53,825 bases of DNA from Gnetum montanum (taxonomy: Eukaryota; Streptophyta; Gnetopsida; Gnetales; Gnetaceae), in the NCBI GenBank assembly GCA_015680685.1, contig MNCI01004629.1, positions 101,311 through 155,135 on the forward strand. Reading direction: 5' to 3'. A model generated the notes under the pieces. It saw only the letters and a program-made list of their open reading frames with translations, had not been told where the DNA came from and ran no database searches. Positions 44,770 through 53,825 of this stretch are shown piece by piece (the stretch's first letter is position 1; the number at the start of each line of letters is the position of its first letter). The position numbers were made by a program, and so were the translations under genes.

Positions 44770-45550
44770 TGATGAGCCGCGATATCGCGTATGCGATATT
44801 GCATCTTGCCTCATTTTCTATAAATAAGAGGCAGCGCCCTTTGTTCCGGGGGAGTTAGATTGAGACCCTTAGCCAAACTCTTGCAGTTTTACCATTCCAG
44901 AGTTAGAATAATTTCCATGTACCCATAGTAGGAGTTATAGAGTGAACGGATCTTTATTCAAGCAAATTGTACCTAAGCACACATTTGTGTATGGCAATAA
45001 ATACGAACTTTATGATAAACTTTACAGCATATGAACTAAGCTAATTAGTAATTAATTGTTGTTAATGTTTAATGCTTTCCTAGTTAATTAATCTCTCTCT
45101 CAACCCTTGATCCTCGTAGTTAAGTGCACTTAGTACGACTGCTTCGAGCATGCGTGTAGCGCTTGGTAGCCTAGTAATGAGTAGCGTTTGGTAATCCCAG
45201 CAGCATTGCACCAGTTCAGAATGTGTACGGAAAATGGTACCAGATACTAGTGTTAGGAACTATTAGAACTTAATTAATGAATAGTTAATATAAGTTAGTC
45301 ACTTAGTTCTTTTCCCTTTCCCTCATTAGCATAAGACATCAAAAAAGATAAAAGTCATAAAAATCATATACCTCAAGCTTACTTGACCATACAACCGTGA
45401 CAATACAAGTAAGTTTGGGAAGACAACGATTGATTAACCCTGAGTGTTCCATTAAGATGCGTAAGCACTTAGTCCTTGGAGTTCGACCGAATCACGCGTA
45501 AGATGCTCGTATTCGTATGGTTGAGTGTAGGGGTACCTTGCCACTCATCA
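44770..45550 (+). repeat. Element 3 3' LTR
   Basis: 781 bp; TATAAATA at 44819-44826. Only about two palindrome units precede the TATA box, against about five in the 5' LTR. Confidence 0.95.
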
Positions 45551-45555
45551 CCCCT

Positions 45556-45809
45556 TAAGACCAAGTCTATTTGCACTAAGTATCGGGGTAGAAGAAATGT
45601 GCATTTGTTTCACAAAGAAATCTGACATGATCTATAAAAGATCCTTGAGGATCAAGAACTTAGAAAGGGGGTTGAATAAGTTCCCTAATTTAAAATAACT
45701 ACACTTACCAAAAATCACACACAATTTTTTACATGGTTCTCCAATTTGGGTACCTCCACACTTGGAGGGTAGAATCCTTGCATACCTCTAGACTTTATTT
45801 TTTAGAAAA
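45556..45809. other. Sequence leading into repeat copy B
   Basis: Contains AGGGGGTTGAATAAGTT and ACATGGTTCTCC, phrases that recall the LTR beginnings of some plant Copia elements. This is a resemblance only. Confidence 0.3.
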
Positions 45810-46790
45810 TGTGGTTTAGAGGATATCATAACCTTTACAAAGTTTTGAGCTCTTTTTAGAGTGTTTTCTCTCTAGACAAACACTCAATCTTGCAAGGTTT
45901 CAACAAGTTCAAAATGTAGTTTTAAGAATCCCACAACCTTTATAAAACATAAGCTATGCACCGAAGTGTTTTGTTGCTATGAACACACTCAACCCATCAA
46001 GGTCCCAGTAAGCTCAATGAAGATGCCTTCCCGCAAGAAGCACCTCAACCTCATAGGGCTTACAAGAGAGAAAAAAAAATCAATGAGAGAATGTAACTCA
46101 ATTTACAAATTCCTTGCAATGAAGCCTTTAATACAAGAACAAAATACAAATGATTGATATTCACTTGATGAGGACAATGAAGCCTTTAATACAAGTACAA
46201 ATACAAGGAACAAGGCCAATTCACTTGATGAGAACAATGATTGATATTCAATGAAGTATACTTGCATTGTTCCCAAAACTTTCACTTTGTCTTATATCCT
46301 TTAAGTTTCCAAAAAATCCTCGGAATTCATACAATGGCTAAGAAATAGCTAATTAAGATGTCTTATTTGAGATTAAGACATTTATTTGAAAATAGCTTTA
46401 ATTCTAGAAAGATGTCTGCTTGGAAACTTAGACATCTACCTTGAGACATCTCGACTGAGACATCTTTTCCAAGAGTAAGACGTCTTATGTCAAATTGAGA
46501 CGTTTATCTTGCAAGTCTAGTTTGAACTCTGGATCATTTCTTTGACATTTTAGCATCTTGGCAATCCTTGGAACATCTTTATTTGACTTACAGACCTCAT
46601 TTGTATCCTAGTTTTCATTTTGTCATCTCAAAGCAACTCTCGTTCTGTTGTCTCAGCTCAACTCTTGTTTTGTTGTTTTAGCTCTCGTTCAATCATTTTG
46701 TTGCTTGTTCCTTCTTAAGCCTGTAAGACTGCAACCACATTTCCGCATTCTCCATTTTCTCCAAGGTTTTGACATACCAAAAGTCAATAA
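45810..46790 (+). repeat. Dispersed repeat, copy B (unclassified)
   Basis: Partner of 32700-33525. It carries an internal tandem duplication of the CAACCTTTA...AAACACTCAA...AAGGT segment (about 45830-46020) and, like copy A, a cluster of GACATC/GATGTC/GACGTC sites (46358-46560). It ends at TTTTGACATACCAAAAG. Confidence 0.6.
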
Positions 46791-47560
46791 TTTTCACCCT
46801 ATTCTTTAAGAATTTTCATAATTTGAAGATTTTGAATTTTGTCATGTTTTTTCTTTTTCGTTTTCACGAATTTCCTCTGGACTTACTTTTAAGCCTAAGT
46901 AAACAATTATTGATTTTGACTCAAGAGAATCTAACTTTGATGGGAGAGTATCTTTATTTGTCTAAACTTGAGTTGCTTCAACATTTGATAATGAATTGTT
47001 CAACTCTATAGTGATTGGAATGGTTTGTACCTTTTTGACCATGGTTTCAACCATGGATTCCAATTGCATAATCCTGTATGCCATGGAGTTCAAATGTGCA
47101 ACCATGTTACTCCATTATCCTCAAGAAATCATAAATCTTACCATTGAAACCTTACTTCTTGTACTTCCCCAACTACTTAAATGGAATACATTGCTTTCTT
47201 GGCCTTGGCATACAAAAAACGTTGAATCTTAAATCATTGAAATGCTGAAAGCCCAAATTAGATTTCCAATCCACTAAATCACCCAAATTACCAAAATCAT
47301 TGAATCACCAAATCATTGAAATTGCTGAAATCACCAAATTGCCAAAGCACATAATCACCCAGATTGCTTGCTGAATAGTCAAATTACAAAGCACATAATC
47401 ACCCAAATTGCTGAATAGTCAAATTACAGAAATCACCAAATCACCTCATTGTTTTCTTTCAAATTGACCCTGGGAGCATTACATGAATGATGTTTTCAAC
47501 TTTCTTCAAAACTATGTGAACCCTTCCTAACCACGGTGATTTCCTGAAGGCAATAAAAAT
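46791..47560. other. Upstream region of the 12-exon gene
   Basis: No supported gene. 47230-47455 is a low-complexity stretch built from CACCAAAT/TTGCTGAA words, with a true two-copy tandem repeat at 47344-47427. Confidence 0.5.
47344..47427. repeat. Two-copy minisatellite, 44 and 40 bp
   Basis: Units begin AAAGCACATAATCACCC and end GTCAAATTAC. They differ by a 4-bp indel and one substitution. Confidence 0.9.
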
Positions 47561-47647
47561 TTCCTGTATTTTTCGTTGCGCTTTTCAAGAGAGAAACAGA
47601 AATCGCCGCGCTCTTCGTCGGAACGTGTCATTTGATAGAAGTGGCAT

Positions 47648-47657
47648 GGCGCGAAAA
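47648..47657 (+). promoter_or_regulatory. E2F-type site upstream of the gene
   Basis: GGCGCGAAAA matches the E2F/DP consensus (TTTSGCGC on the other strand) and lies about 28 bp before the ATG, in the only GC-rich patch of the area. E2F sites are characteristic of genes for DNA replication and repair expressed in S phase. Confidence 0.55.
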
Positions 47658-47684
47658 CCCTGCAACTGAGGGGAAGACAGAGAA

Positions 47685-47856
47685 ATGGAAGCTTCTTCAA
47701 GTAAAATTTGGAAGACATTTGCAGCTTCGCTAGGAAGGAAGCTGATGTTTGTTGGCCACGATGATACTTCTCCGCTCGTTTCCCTTGTCTGTTCGCAGTG
47801 GGACTCTGGCATTGACAGATTTCTCCGGTCTCGAAAATGGTTCATTCCATCTTCAG
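47685..47856 (+). CDS. Exon 1 (start codon, N-terminus)
   Basis: The reading begins MEASSSKIWKTFAASLGRKL. The ATG is the first after the GC-rich E2F patch. The donor is TTCAG|GTACTT, ending in phase 1. Confidence 0.65.
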
Positions 47857-47965
47857 GTACTTTCAGCACTAATTTTCTCTTTCTCCGCTTGAAAAGGTTT
47901 TTTATTCAATTTTTCCGTACGGCTGAATTGGCTTTATCTGTCTGTTGGCTTGACATTTCCTGAAG

Positions 47966-48155
47966 GAGGAGCGGAGGTACTTTCTGTACAGGCCGTTAGC
48001 AGCTATGAGAGTGGAATGATTGAAGTGTATGTAGTGTTTGCCATGCGCTCTGTATTGAAAGTCGGTATGCTCGATGGATGTATCCGATGAAGCATTTGTG
48101 TTAGCCGCCGAAGTTCCTTTGCCTAGCGAGTTTTCTCAAGGAGGTCTATCTTTTC
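47966..48155 (+). CDS. Exon 2, with frameshift
   Basis: It enters in phase with exon 1 (GGAEVLSVQAVSSYESGMIE) but hits TGA at 48088. The continuation SDEAFVLAAEVPLPSEF reads in the next frame, so one base has been gained (or two lost) between 48056 and 48090. The donor is TTTTC|GTAAGT. Confidence 0.6.
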
Positions 48156-48640
48156 GTAAGTGCAATTCATGACAAATCAGAACTGTATTGTTGTTGATTT
48201 TAGAAATTTCTGTTACAATTTGCCCTGGAAACGCGTCATTCCTGCTGACTATTCTGCGGAAGTCTTGCATATTTATTCAACGATGACAAACAACACGGGA
48301 GTAAAGGAAGAAGAATAACATTTTATGCTATCTGGATATGATGTGTATAACTATATATTGTATAAAATTTATCATTGCTTGCCCATGCATGCTGAACAAT
48401 CTACAAGAAAGCTGTTTCACCACAATAAACCTTGTCTGTCCTTCCTTATCAATGTTCATGCTTTTAATGCAGTGAAGTAAGCTTGCAAAATTCACATTTC
48501 TTACCTTTTTCGTTGTGCTTTGAACTGGTGAAAAATTTTAATAGACAGATGTGCTTTTATTCCCTTAACCTTCTCAAGTTTGCACCTAGTAACATTTTAA
48601 TGAATTTTGGTACATTAATTTACTTTTTTTGATTGTACAG
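48156..48640 (+). other. Intron 2
   Basis: 485 bp, AT-rich, with GTAAGT donor and TTGTACAG acceptor. Nothing else recognisable. Confidence 0.65.
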
Positions 48641-48995
48641 CCACACATTTTGTTTTCCATGCATCAACCTCCAAAATATTGAAATTATGCTCTCATGTTA
48701 CAGAATGTCTTTTGGGTGATGGACCATCTGTAGTGGTTTCCAATCAGGATAAAGTTCTTGTTATTCATCCTGGGGGTCTGGTATGGGCAGTTCCAACATT
48801 GAGCTCATGAAGGATGCACTTTCATCAACACCTACAGAAGTAGATCATCAGTGGTGCTCATACATTGTAAGCTTTGATGGTTTCAGAGAGGGCGCTGATG
48901 TGAAATTACTGTTGATATGTGAGGAAAACAATGAATCTGGTAGTTTTGCTGTTTTGGGAATTAGAAGTGACTGCTTGGATTTATCTTCATGAGGG
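48641..48995 (+). CDS. Exon 3, with frameshift and stop
   Basis: It continues exon 2's second frame (THFVFHASTSKILKLC) up to IHPGG. The reading then carries on one frame over (NIELMKDALSSTPTEVDHQW), consistent with loss of one G in the run at 48772-48776. TGA lies at 48990-48992, three codons before the donor GTGAGT. Confidence 0.7.
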
Positions 48996-49162
48996 GTGAG
49001 TATTAAAATGTTCAAGACTTTGCCATCTTGTTTCCCTTTGTTATCGCGAATGCTTTTGGTAACCCATTTCTACATTATGCTAAGCTATTGTTCTCTTAAG
49101 TCTGCATGAGACTTTTATAACATTTCAATATAATGATCAATATATTATGTTCTTGATTGCAG

Positions 49163-49518
49163 TTTCAGTGGCAATACATAAGATTCCACTTGTACATATA
49201 TAGCCACCAAGTAGAAAATGTTCATCAGGATGATCGTTTCCATAAGACAGCACAGACATGGAAGAGAATATATCAAAATTCAGACTATGTGTTCTGTGAT
49301 GGGCTTTTCCCTTCTGATTTGAACCCATTTGCAATATCCTACATTCACTTAATTCCTGCAAATCCATCATTCCTGAGTAGCGTGGTCTTGGGTTTGGATA
49401 CCGACTAGAGCAAAGATTCTTCAGATCTTATAATTGCCACTAATGATAAAAGAGTTTTGAAGTGCAGACATGGAAAGATAATTGCTGCGATTTGCCTTCA
49501 AGACATTGCATTACAGAT
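49163..49518 (+). CDS. Exon 4, with stop
   Basis: Open and in phase with exon 3 except for TAG at 49406-49408. It contains LNPFAISYIHLIPANPSFLS and DLIIATNDKRVLKCRHGKII. The donor AGAT|GTAAGG leaves phase 2. Confidence 0.7.
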
Positions 49519-50156
49519 GTAAGGATTTATTTTTTGGATTTCATGATTTGTTCCACTTTCACGATTGTAGCTAACTTAACAATGAATATTTTAGAGGTTG
49601 TTAATTACCTGCAACTAGTACAGGGATTTGAAAACGCATTTTTAAATTGAATAGAATCCTTATTGAAGTTATGGTTGGTCCTTTTTTGTTTATTAACTTT
49701 GATTGGTGTAGTTTGATATGGTAAATTGACAGAAGCAGCTTGCAACATGAAAGTTTGCATGTGCGCATGGCATTCATAGCTGGCTGAAGTGAATGCATAC
49801 ATTTGTAAATTTTATAAGGAATTTAAATATCCTCATAAATGAAAAAACATGTTTAGGGTTTTATTGGATTGTGCAATCTAAATTTTATTCAAGGGTAAAT
49901 TTGACAATAATAGCATAAATTACATTTTTATTTGAACTGAGTGCTTGGCAAAATAAACATTAAACACAAAGTGTGTTGAGAATTTTTATTAAAATTACAA
50001 TTTTTTGAATAATTCAGATAAACGTTATCATTCTTTCTTGAATACTTATGATATTATAATATCTGTTGTGATGCATGAAAATGTTTTGTTTTAGAAGTGA
50101 TGTATGTTTCCACTTTTATGGATACTATTTACAATGTTATTTAAGCGTTATTGCAG
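49519..50156 (+). other. Intron 4
   Basis: 638 bp, AT-rich, with GTAAGG donor and TTATTGCAG acceptor. No other feature seen. Confidence 0.65.
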
Positions 50157-50263
50157 CACCTTTTCTGTTCTTAGTGGAGGGCTAGGAGTTTTGATTGCTC
50201 AGCTGTCAGGCGTTCAAAGATCAATTGTTGTGTTATGTGCTGAAACTCTTGAAGAACTTAAAG
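50157..50263 (+). CDS. Exon 5
   Basis: Fully open: TFSVLSGGLGVLIAQLSG and QRSIVVLCAETLEELK. The phase agrees with exon 4, and the donor is AAAG|GTATGA. Confidence 0.75.
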
Positions 50264-50430
50264 GTATGAGATTGAAAATTTATTAGCTTGATAGCTTTTA
50301 CTTGATTGGTTATTTGTTCTAAATTAGCTTTTTGTTTGTTTTCATCAACACCATTGGTTTCTGTTTTCTAAAATGATTTATGTTTGCACATAAATACTTG
50401 AAGTTTGGAGCAATGTTGCACATGTTGCAG

Positions 50431-50568
50431 TTGGTGACTATCAACTTTCAGGGCATGGCCAAATTGTTCTTCTCAATTTTTGTGCACATGGTCAACCAAA
50501 TTCAACCTCATTGGAATCATTGCTGGATTCCATATATATGACAGATTTCAGAAAGTTTGGTTTTGTTG
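50431..50568 (+). CDS. Exon 6
   Basis: Fully open: VGDYQLSGHGQIVLLNF, then ESLLDSIYMTDFRKFGF. This is the segment most like the conserved block of FANCB-type proteins. The donor is GTTG|GTATGA. Confidence 0.75.
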
Positions 50569-50759
50569 GTATGACTGATCAGCAGCAAGAGATGAATTAT
50601 TCAAGCATGAAACTAAATTAATTGTTTTCTTTGTTTAACCAAGGCAAAGTGAAACCCTCTTGCTTAGCTCAACTGAAGGTCTGAAACGGTCTTTTCATTT
50701 GTTTGTTGGAGAACCTGCGATAGACTGAGTTTGATGGCATAATTCTAGCATGTTTCCAG

Positions 50760-50869
50760 GAAATTCTATGAGTACAGAGAGTAAAAACTGCCATATGCAA
50801 TCTATTGTCAAAGTTCTTGAAGCACGAATTGAGTCAGGAGATGTGCAGGAGAAACGTCTGGAAGCAATG
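50760..50869 (+). CDS. Exon 7
   Basis: Fully open: CHMQSIVKVLEARIESGDVQ followed by EKRLEAM, probably helical. The acceptor is TTTCCAG and the donor GTAGGA. Confidence 0.75.
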
Positions 50870-50956
50870 GTAGGAAAACATAGCTAGCATGATTTTTGTT
50901 GATTCATAGTGTGGAGTCATGAATTGTTAATTTAAAAAATGCTTCTATGATTTTAG

Positions 50957-51004
50957 ATAAAGGAAAAGAAGTGGCTAATAAAATCATCATGCAGTCAATT
51001 GAAG
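50957..51004 (+). CDS. Exon 8
   Basis: A 16-codon exon, IKEKKWLIKSSCSQLK, with phase 0 at both ends. The acceptor is GATTTTAG and the donor GTAAAC. Confidence 0.65.
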
Positions 51005-51155
51005 GTAAACATTGCCAAGTGATTACAGAATGTTATTTGTCGTTAGAATTTAAGCCTATTACTGAAATTGTGATGTTTCTAGTTTTCTATTCAATGGGTG
51101 ACTTAAAAGATCGTTGTTTGATTTTTATTTTATTTTTTAATTCTTTTTGTCATAG

Positions 51156-51331
51156 GAGATGATGGAAAGATCCTTGATTGCTTCCACTAAATAGTGTGAG
51201 TTTCTTACAAATGAATGTTCCAAAAGCATTGCAAATGGGAGCATAAATTTCTGTGAAATCAAAGAAGTGTACCATGGTTCACATGGTGAAAATTGGATGT
51301 TGGTTACCAGTGTCCAAACTCGAGTACCAGG
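51156..51331 (+). CDS. Exon 9, with stop
   Basis: EMMERSLIASTK, then TAG at 51192-51194, then CEFLTNECSKSIANGSINF and HGENWMLVTSVQTRVPG in the same frame. The donor is CCAGG|GTGAGC. TAG in place of a CAG codon would fit a C-to-T change. Confidence 0.7.
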
Positions 51332-52923
51332 GTGAGCTGTACTCCATATTTTGTTGATATATCTTTATTCAGAATTTAATTCATGCTGTTATTTTTAGAG
51401 AGAAAAAATTTGCTTGTCCAATTTCATTGTAGAATACAATGTATTTGTTTTATACACAATTTAACAGATACATAGCCTAACTTTGGCATTAATAGTTAAC
51501 ATGCATAATGAGTCTCAGTTTACATACTTGTTTCATGACTATTCATTATTGTTTATCACTCAGCTATCTATTGGAGGTAGTAGATGCTATTGTGTTTGGT
51601 TATTTGATTATTTGAGCATAGGTTTTTGTTATCCATTGATAATTATGAAGCCTCTTTCTTTGACACAGGGTAATTGCAAATGTTTAATCAGATCAGGCCA
51701 ATGATAAGAAATTAATAGCTAAGATGAGAACAACCACAGCTGTTTGTAGGCTATGTTTCTGTTTGAGTATTGGTATTGTCCTTACATAGGAGAGGCTTAC
51801 CATGTATTAGCTTTTTATTTTGTTATCGGTTGAACCTTCTCTCGAGGAAGTTAACAGGCTAGCAAGTCAAAAAGTGCAGAAGTTTTCAAGCACCCCAAAG
51901 TTTTCAAATGAGAGTAAATTTCAGCATTGGAAGCAGATTCACACACCATTATGCATGTTCTTCTTAAATTCAATGAAAGTACCATGTTAGCTACATGTTT
52001 GGGGTAAATATAGTTAAATAGTTTCAGGTTCACCCCTATCTAGTGTGTGCTCATAAATTCATTTTGCGAGTTTATTTCCTATGCTATTGGTAGTTGTAAA
52101 CCCTTGGGTAACTCACAAATGGTTGTGTTATGATTTTTTCTTCATAGTGAATTCTGCTTCACATCAATAGGAAGATTCAACTCACTGAGGCATGGCTCAC
52201 TTGGATAAAGCATGCAACCTGTGATTTTTTTTCAAGTCACATGTTCAATCCCCAAGGGTATGCTGAGACATCTACTAACCTAGGAGGACCACCATAGTCA
52301 TCCAATCATTCACTTACTGTAATAGTCAACCAATATAGATACGATAAAGTCACCATTATGATGGATGACAGAAAGATCCAACATTGAAGGATAAAAATGC
52401 AATGTTGTTAGGAATCCATAGCTCCCACAAGCCAAGTATCCCTGTGGAAACTTTCTTCTTCTTCACTGGACACTGGATGCGTAATAGCAAAAACAGTGCT
52501 TGGAACTAGATATAATGGATTTTCTAGCAGGGAGGAGAAACTGAATCCTTCAATCAAAATTACCATGGCCTTTTATCCAAAAATTTTTACTCATCCTTTC
52601 AGCACAAAGAGCTTGAGGGATGTGTTTCAATTTTTTTGGCATTCTGTGCGTAAAAACGTTTTGTAGGGCAGTACCATATATGGACTTGTAAGAATGCCTT
52701 TTTGTGTTGGAATACAACTTAGTAGCATTTTTACTGATGCGATCGAATATTTGCAGTGCTAAATGCTAATGATACTATTGAAATTGTCAATTGGTAATCT
52801 TGACATTTTGGGGTTTATTGATAATTAGTCATATTCCGAGTATTTACATTTTCTGCTAGCTAAATTTCAATTTGTTTTCTTGCTTTGGCCTGCAATTTTA
52901 CTCTAAATTGTTTTCAACTTCAG
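51332..52923 (+). other. Intron 9 with SINE-like insertion
   Basis: 1.59 kb, the largest intron. It is AT-rich, with GTGAGC donor and TTTTCAACTTCAG acceptor. The SINE-like segment at 52183-52335 lies inside. No exon-like reading in phase was found between. Confidence 0.65.
52183..52335 (+). repeat. SINE-like element in intron 9
   Basis: TGGCTCACTTGG at 52193 fits a polymerase III A box (TRGCNNARYNGG), and TGTTCAATCCC at 52242-52252 fits a B box. tRNA-derived plant SINEs share this layout. The element ends and target duplication were not resolved. Confidence 0.5.
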
Positions 52924-53318
52924 AGGGGTGATTTTGGTGATTTTGGATGGAGCAACTTTACTACTTACTGCAATTCTGGGACAGATAGCAGAATGTACGT
53001 CATCTGTAAACAGGATCGACTCCAAGGATAAAGTGTATCAGTTTGTGATTAAGGTGCCTTTGAAACGCTTTTATGTTTTCTCATGCCTTCCATCCCTAAA
53101 TGTCCTGCTCAAAGCTTGGATTACTCACAAAGATGGGGTTCATCAAGAGTAAGCCAAGGATGTTGACGATATACATTGCCCTTTAAAACCAAAAATTAAT
53201 ACCTATTTGGATGAACAACATAGATACTTGCATACTCAATGGCTTGGACTGATCTGTATCAAACCAGAAGATTTACTACGCAAATTGTCACATAATGAAT
53301 CTAATAGTATCATGTCAG
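52924..53318 (+). CDS. Exon 10, with stop
   Basis: GVILVILDGATLLLTAILGQ, then QFVIKVPLKRFYVFSCLPSL, TAA at 53150-53152, then LDEQHRYLHTQWLGLICIKP in the same frame. The phase matches exon 9 across a 1.59-kb intron. The donor is TCAG|GTATGT. Confidence 0.7.
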
Positions 53319-53367
53319 GTATGTTTTTATTCATGTATTTGGTTTTTTCCCATCAAATAATTGCCAG

Positions 53368-53546
53368 GTCAATACTTGATCACAGATTTACAACTTTATG
53401 GTCTCTGGTACTTTTATGTTGAAGTGGGAGAAAGTCGGTTCTTTATTTTGAAACCAATAGCGGTGCATTCCTTATCCAACCTACCACAGGAGTTAAAATC
53501 TGTCTTCTGCATGGATTTGTGCAACAAAGAAAAAAGTGATTCAAAG
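53368..53546 (+). CDS. Exon 11
   Basis: Open: QYLITDLQLYGLWYFYVEVG and RFFILKPIAVHSLSNLP. The upstream intron is only 49 bp. The donor is AAAG|GTATTA. Confidence 0.7.
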
Positions 53547-53614
53547 GTATTATTTATTTAGATCATCTCCCTCGGTTATTGAAGCAATGCATAACACAAG
53601 TGGTTCCTCTGTAG

Positions 53615-53815
53615 GTGTCAGAAGGCAAAAACTATAAGCTTGTGAGTAAATGTATCTGCCCTCAACAATATGTGTATGTTGATTTATTCAAGGCTGTGGC
53701 ACTAGTGATTTTATGTGCGGACGACTACGAAGTCTTATCACGCATGGAAGCACTCTTGCTTTTTCATTTTCAAAATCATATCCTACCATTTTCATGTTCT
53801 TATATGGGCGACTAA
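53615..53815 (+). CDS. Exon 12 (terminal as far as visible)
   Basis: Open from VSEGKNYKLVSKCICPQQYV to TAA at 53813-53815. It may be the true C-terminus or a further lesion, because the window ends 10 bp later. Confidence 0.6.
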   Translation: MSEGKNYKLVSKCICPQQYVYVDLFKAVALVILCADDYEVLSRMEALLLFHFQNHILPFSCSYMGD

Positions 53816-53825
53816 CGTAGTATTT

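Larger units (their letters stand above)
35692..45550 (+). mobile_element. Full-length Athila-like Ty3/gypsy element 3
   Basis: A 9.86-kb element in plus orientation, with a perfect target duplication CCCCT at 35687-35691 and 45551-45555. The LTRs are 35692-36525 and 44770-45550. The frame from the gag ATG at 36671 stays in one phase to RNase H (about 41470), broken only by stops. Phase is lost near 41500 and again in the integrase. The RT active site reads FMDN, so the second catalytic Asp is gone. Confidence 0.95.
47685..53815 (+). pseudogene. 12-exon gene copy, FANCB/FAAP100-like (hypothesis), disrupted
   Basis: Exons: 47685-47856, 47966-48155, 48641-48995, 49163-49518, 50157-50263, 50431-50568, 50760-50869, 50957-51004, 51156-51331, 52924-53318, 53368-53546, 53615-53815. 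All introns are GT-AG, and codon phase agrees at each junction, giving about 808 codons. Segments such as THFVFHASTSK, CLLGDGPSVVVSNQDKVLVI, VLSGGLGVLIAQLSG, VGDYQLSGHGQIVLLNF and VKVLEARIESGDVQEKRL look like a beta-propeller half, a 'DDFLGxGxxQvLLL' block and a helical 'ALExRLxSG' block. As I recall the families, these resemble the Fanconi core subunits FANCB and FAAP100, whose size (about 860-880 aa in human) also fits. Lesions: frameshifts in exon 2 (48056-48090) and exon 3 (near the G-run 48772-48776), and stops at 48990, 49406, 51192 and 53150. Retained introns argue against a processed copy. Assembly base errors are an alternative. Confidence 0.7.

Noticed and set aside
47585-47869. 94-codon minus-strand frame over exon 1
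   Set aside because: It is a shadow of the exon 1 coding strand, with no motif and no splice context.
50569-50759. Possible extension of exon 6 (MTDQQQEMNYSSMKLN then stop)
   Set aside because: The donor G|GTATGA at 50568 restores phase with exon 7, whereas read-through hits a stop.
1-53825. CRISPR arrays, rRNA genes, intact tRNA genes, bacterial-type operons
   Set aside because: No regularly spaced identical repeats, no rRNA-like blocks, no complete cloverleaf; gene structure and transposons are those of a plant nuclear genome.

Overview
This window looks like a stretch of a large, AT-rich plant nuclear genome. It is about 85% transposon-derived, with one intron-rich host gene copy at the right end. 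The plant assignment rests on three things. The Ty3/gypsy elements are of the plant Athila/Tat (non-chromovirus) type and carry tRNA-Asp-type primer sites. There are L1-type LINE remnants. The introns have plant-like GT-AG ends with T-rich tails. Age and decay would suit a gymnosperm, but the sequence alone does not prove it.

Layout, left to right. 1-1617: AT-rich DNA with two microsatellites. 1618-2394: a solo LTR with a perfect 5-bp target duplication (TAATG). 3348-13389: a full-length Athila-like element on the minus strand (element 1; target duplication CTATC). 13395-17000: LINE debris on the minus strand, including an L1-type reverse transcriptase and its C-terminal zinc-finger tail. 17030-19890: the 3' part and LTR of an older, diverged relative of the same gypsy family (plus strand). 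20190-30007: a second full-length element on the minus strand (element 2; target duplication ACAAG/ATAAG). 30013-32640: a decayed reading frame and unassigned DNA. About 32700-33525 and 45810-46790: two copies of an unclassified repeat flanking a second, non-L1 LINE (33490-35470, minus) and a third full-length gypsy element (35692-45550, plus; target duplication CCCCT; element 3).

All three full elements share one plan: LTR of about 0.8-1.0 kb, 1-nt spacer, tRNA-Asp-like primer site, a single gag-protease-RT-RNase H-integrase reading frame, a 1.8-2.0 kb 3' region, polypurine tract, LTR. All are dead. Element 1 has lost integrase catalytic residues and carries a frameshift. Element 2 has stops and a deletion at an N. 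Element 3 has a ruined RT active site and many stops. Their LTRs share a variable array of near-palindromic GCGATATCGC units just upstream of a TATAAATA box, and an AGTCATGGGG motif recurs three times in each internal region.

47685-53815 holds a 12-exon gene copy on the plus strand. Codon phase agrees at every exon junction, giving roughly 800 codons. An E2F-type site lies about 30 bp upstream of the ATG. Motifs and size suggest a subunit like FANCB or FAAP100 of the Fanconi anaemia core complex (DNA crosslink repair), but this is only a hypothesis. Two frameshifts and four in-frame stops suggest an unprocessed pseudogene, or a locus with base errors in the assembly. No CRISPR, rRNA or intact tRNA gene was seen.
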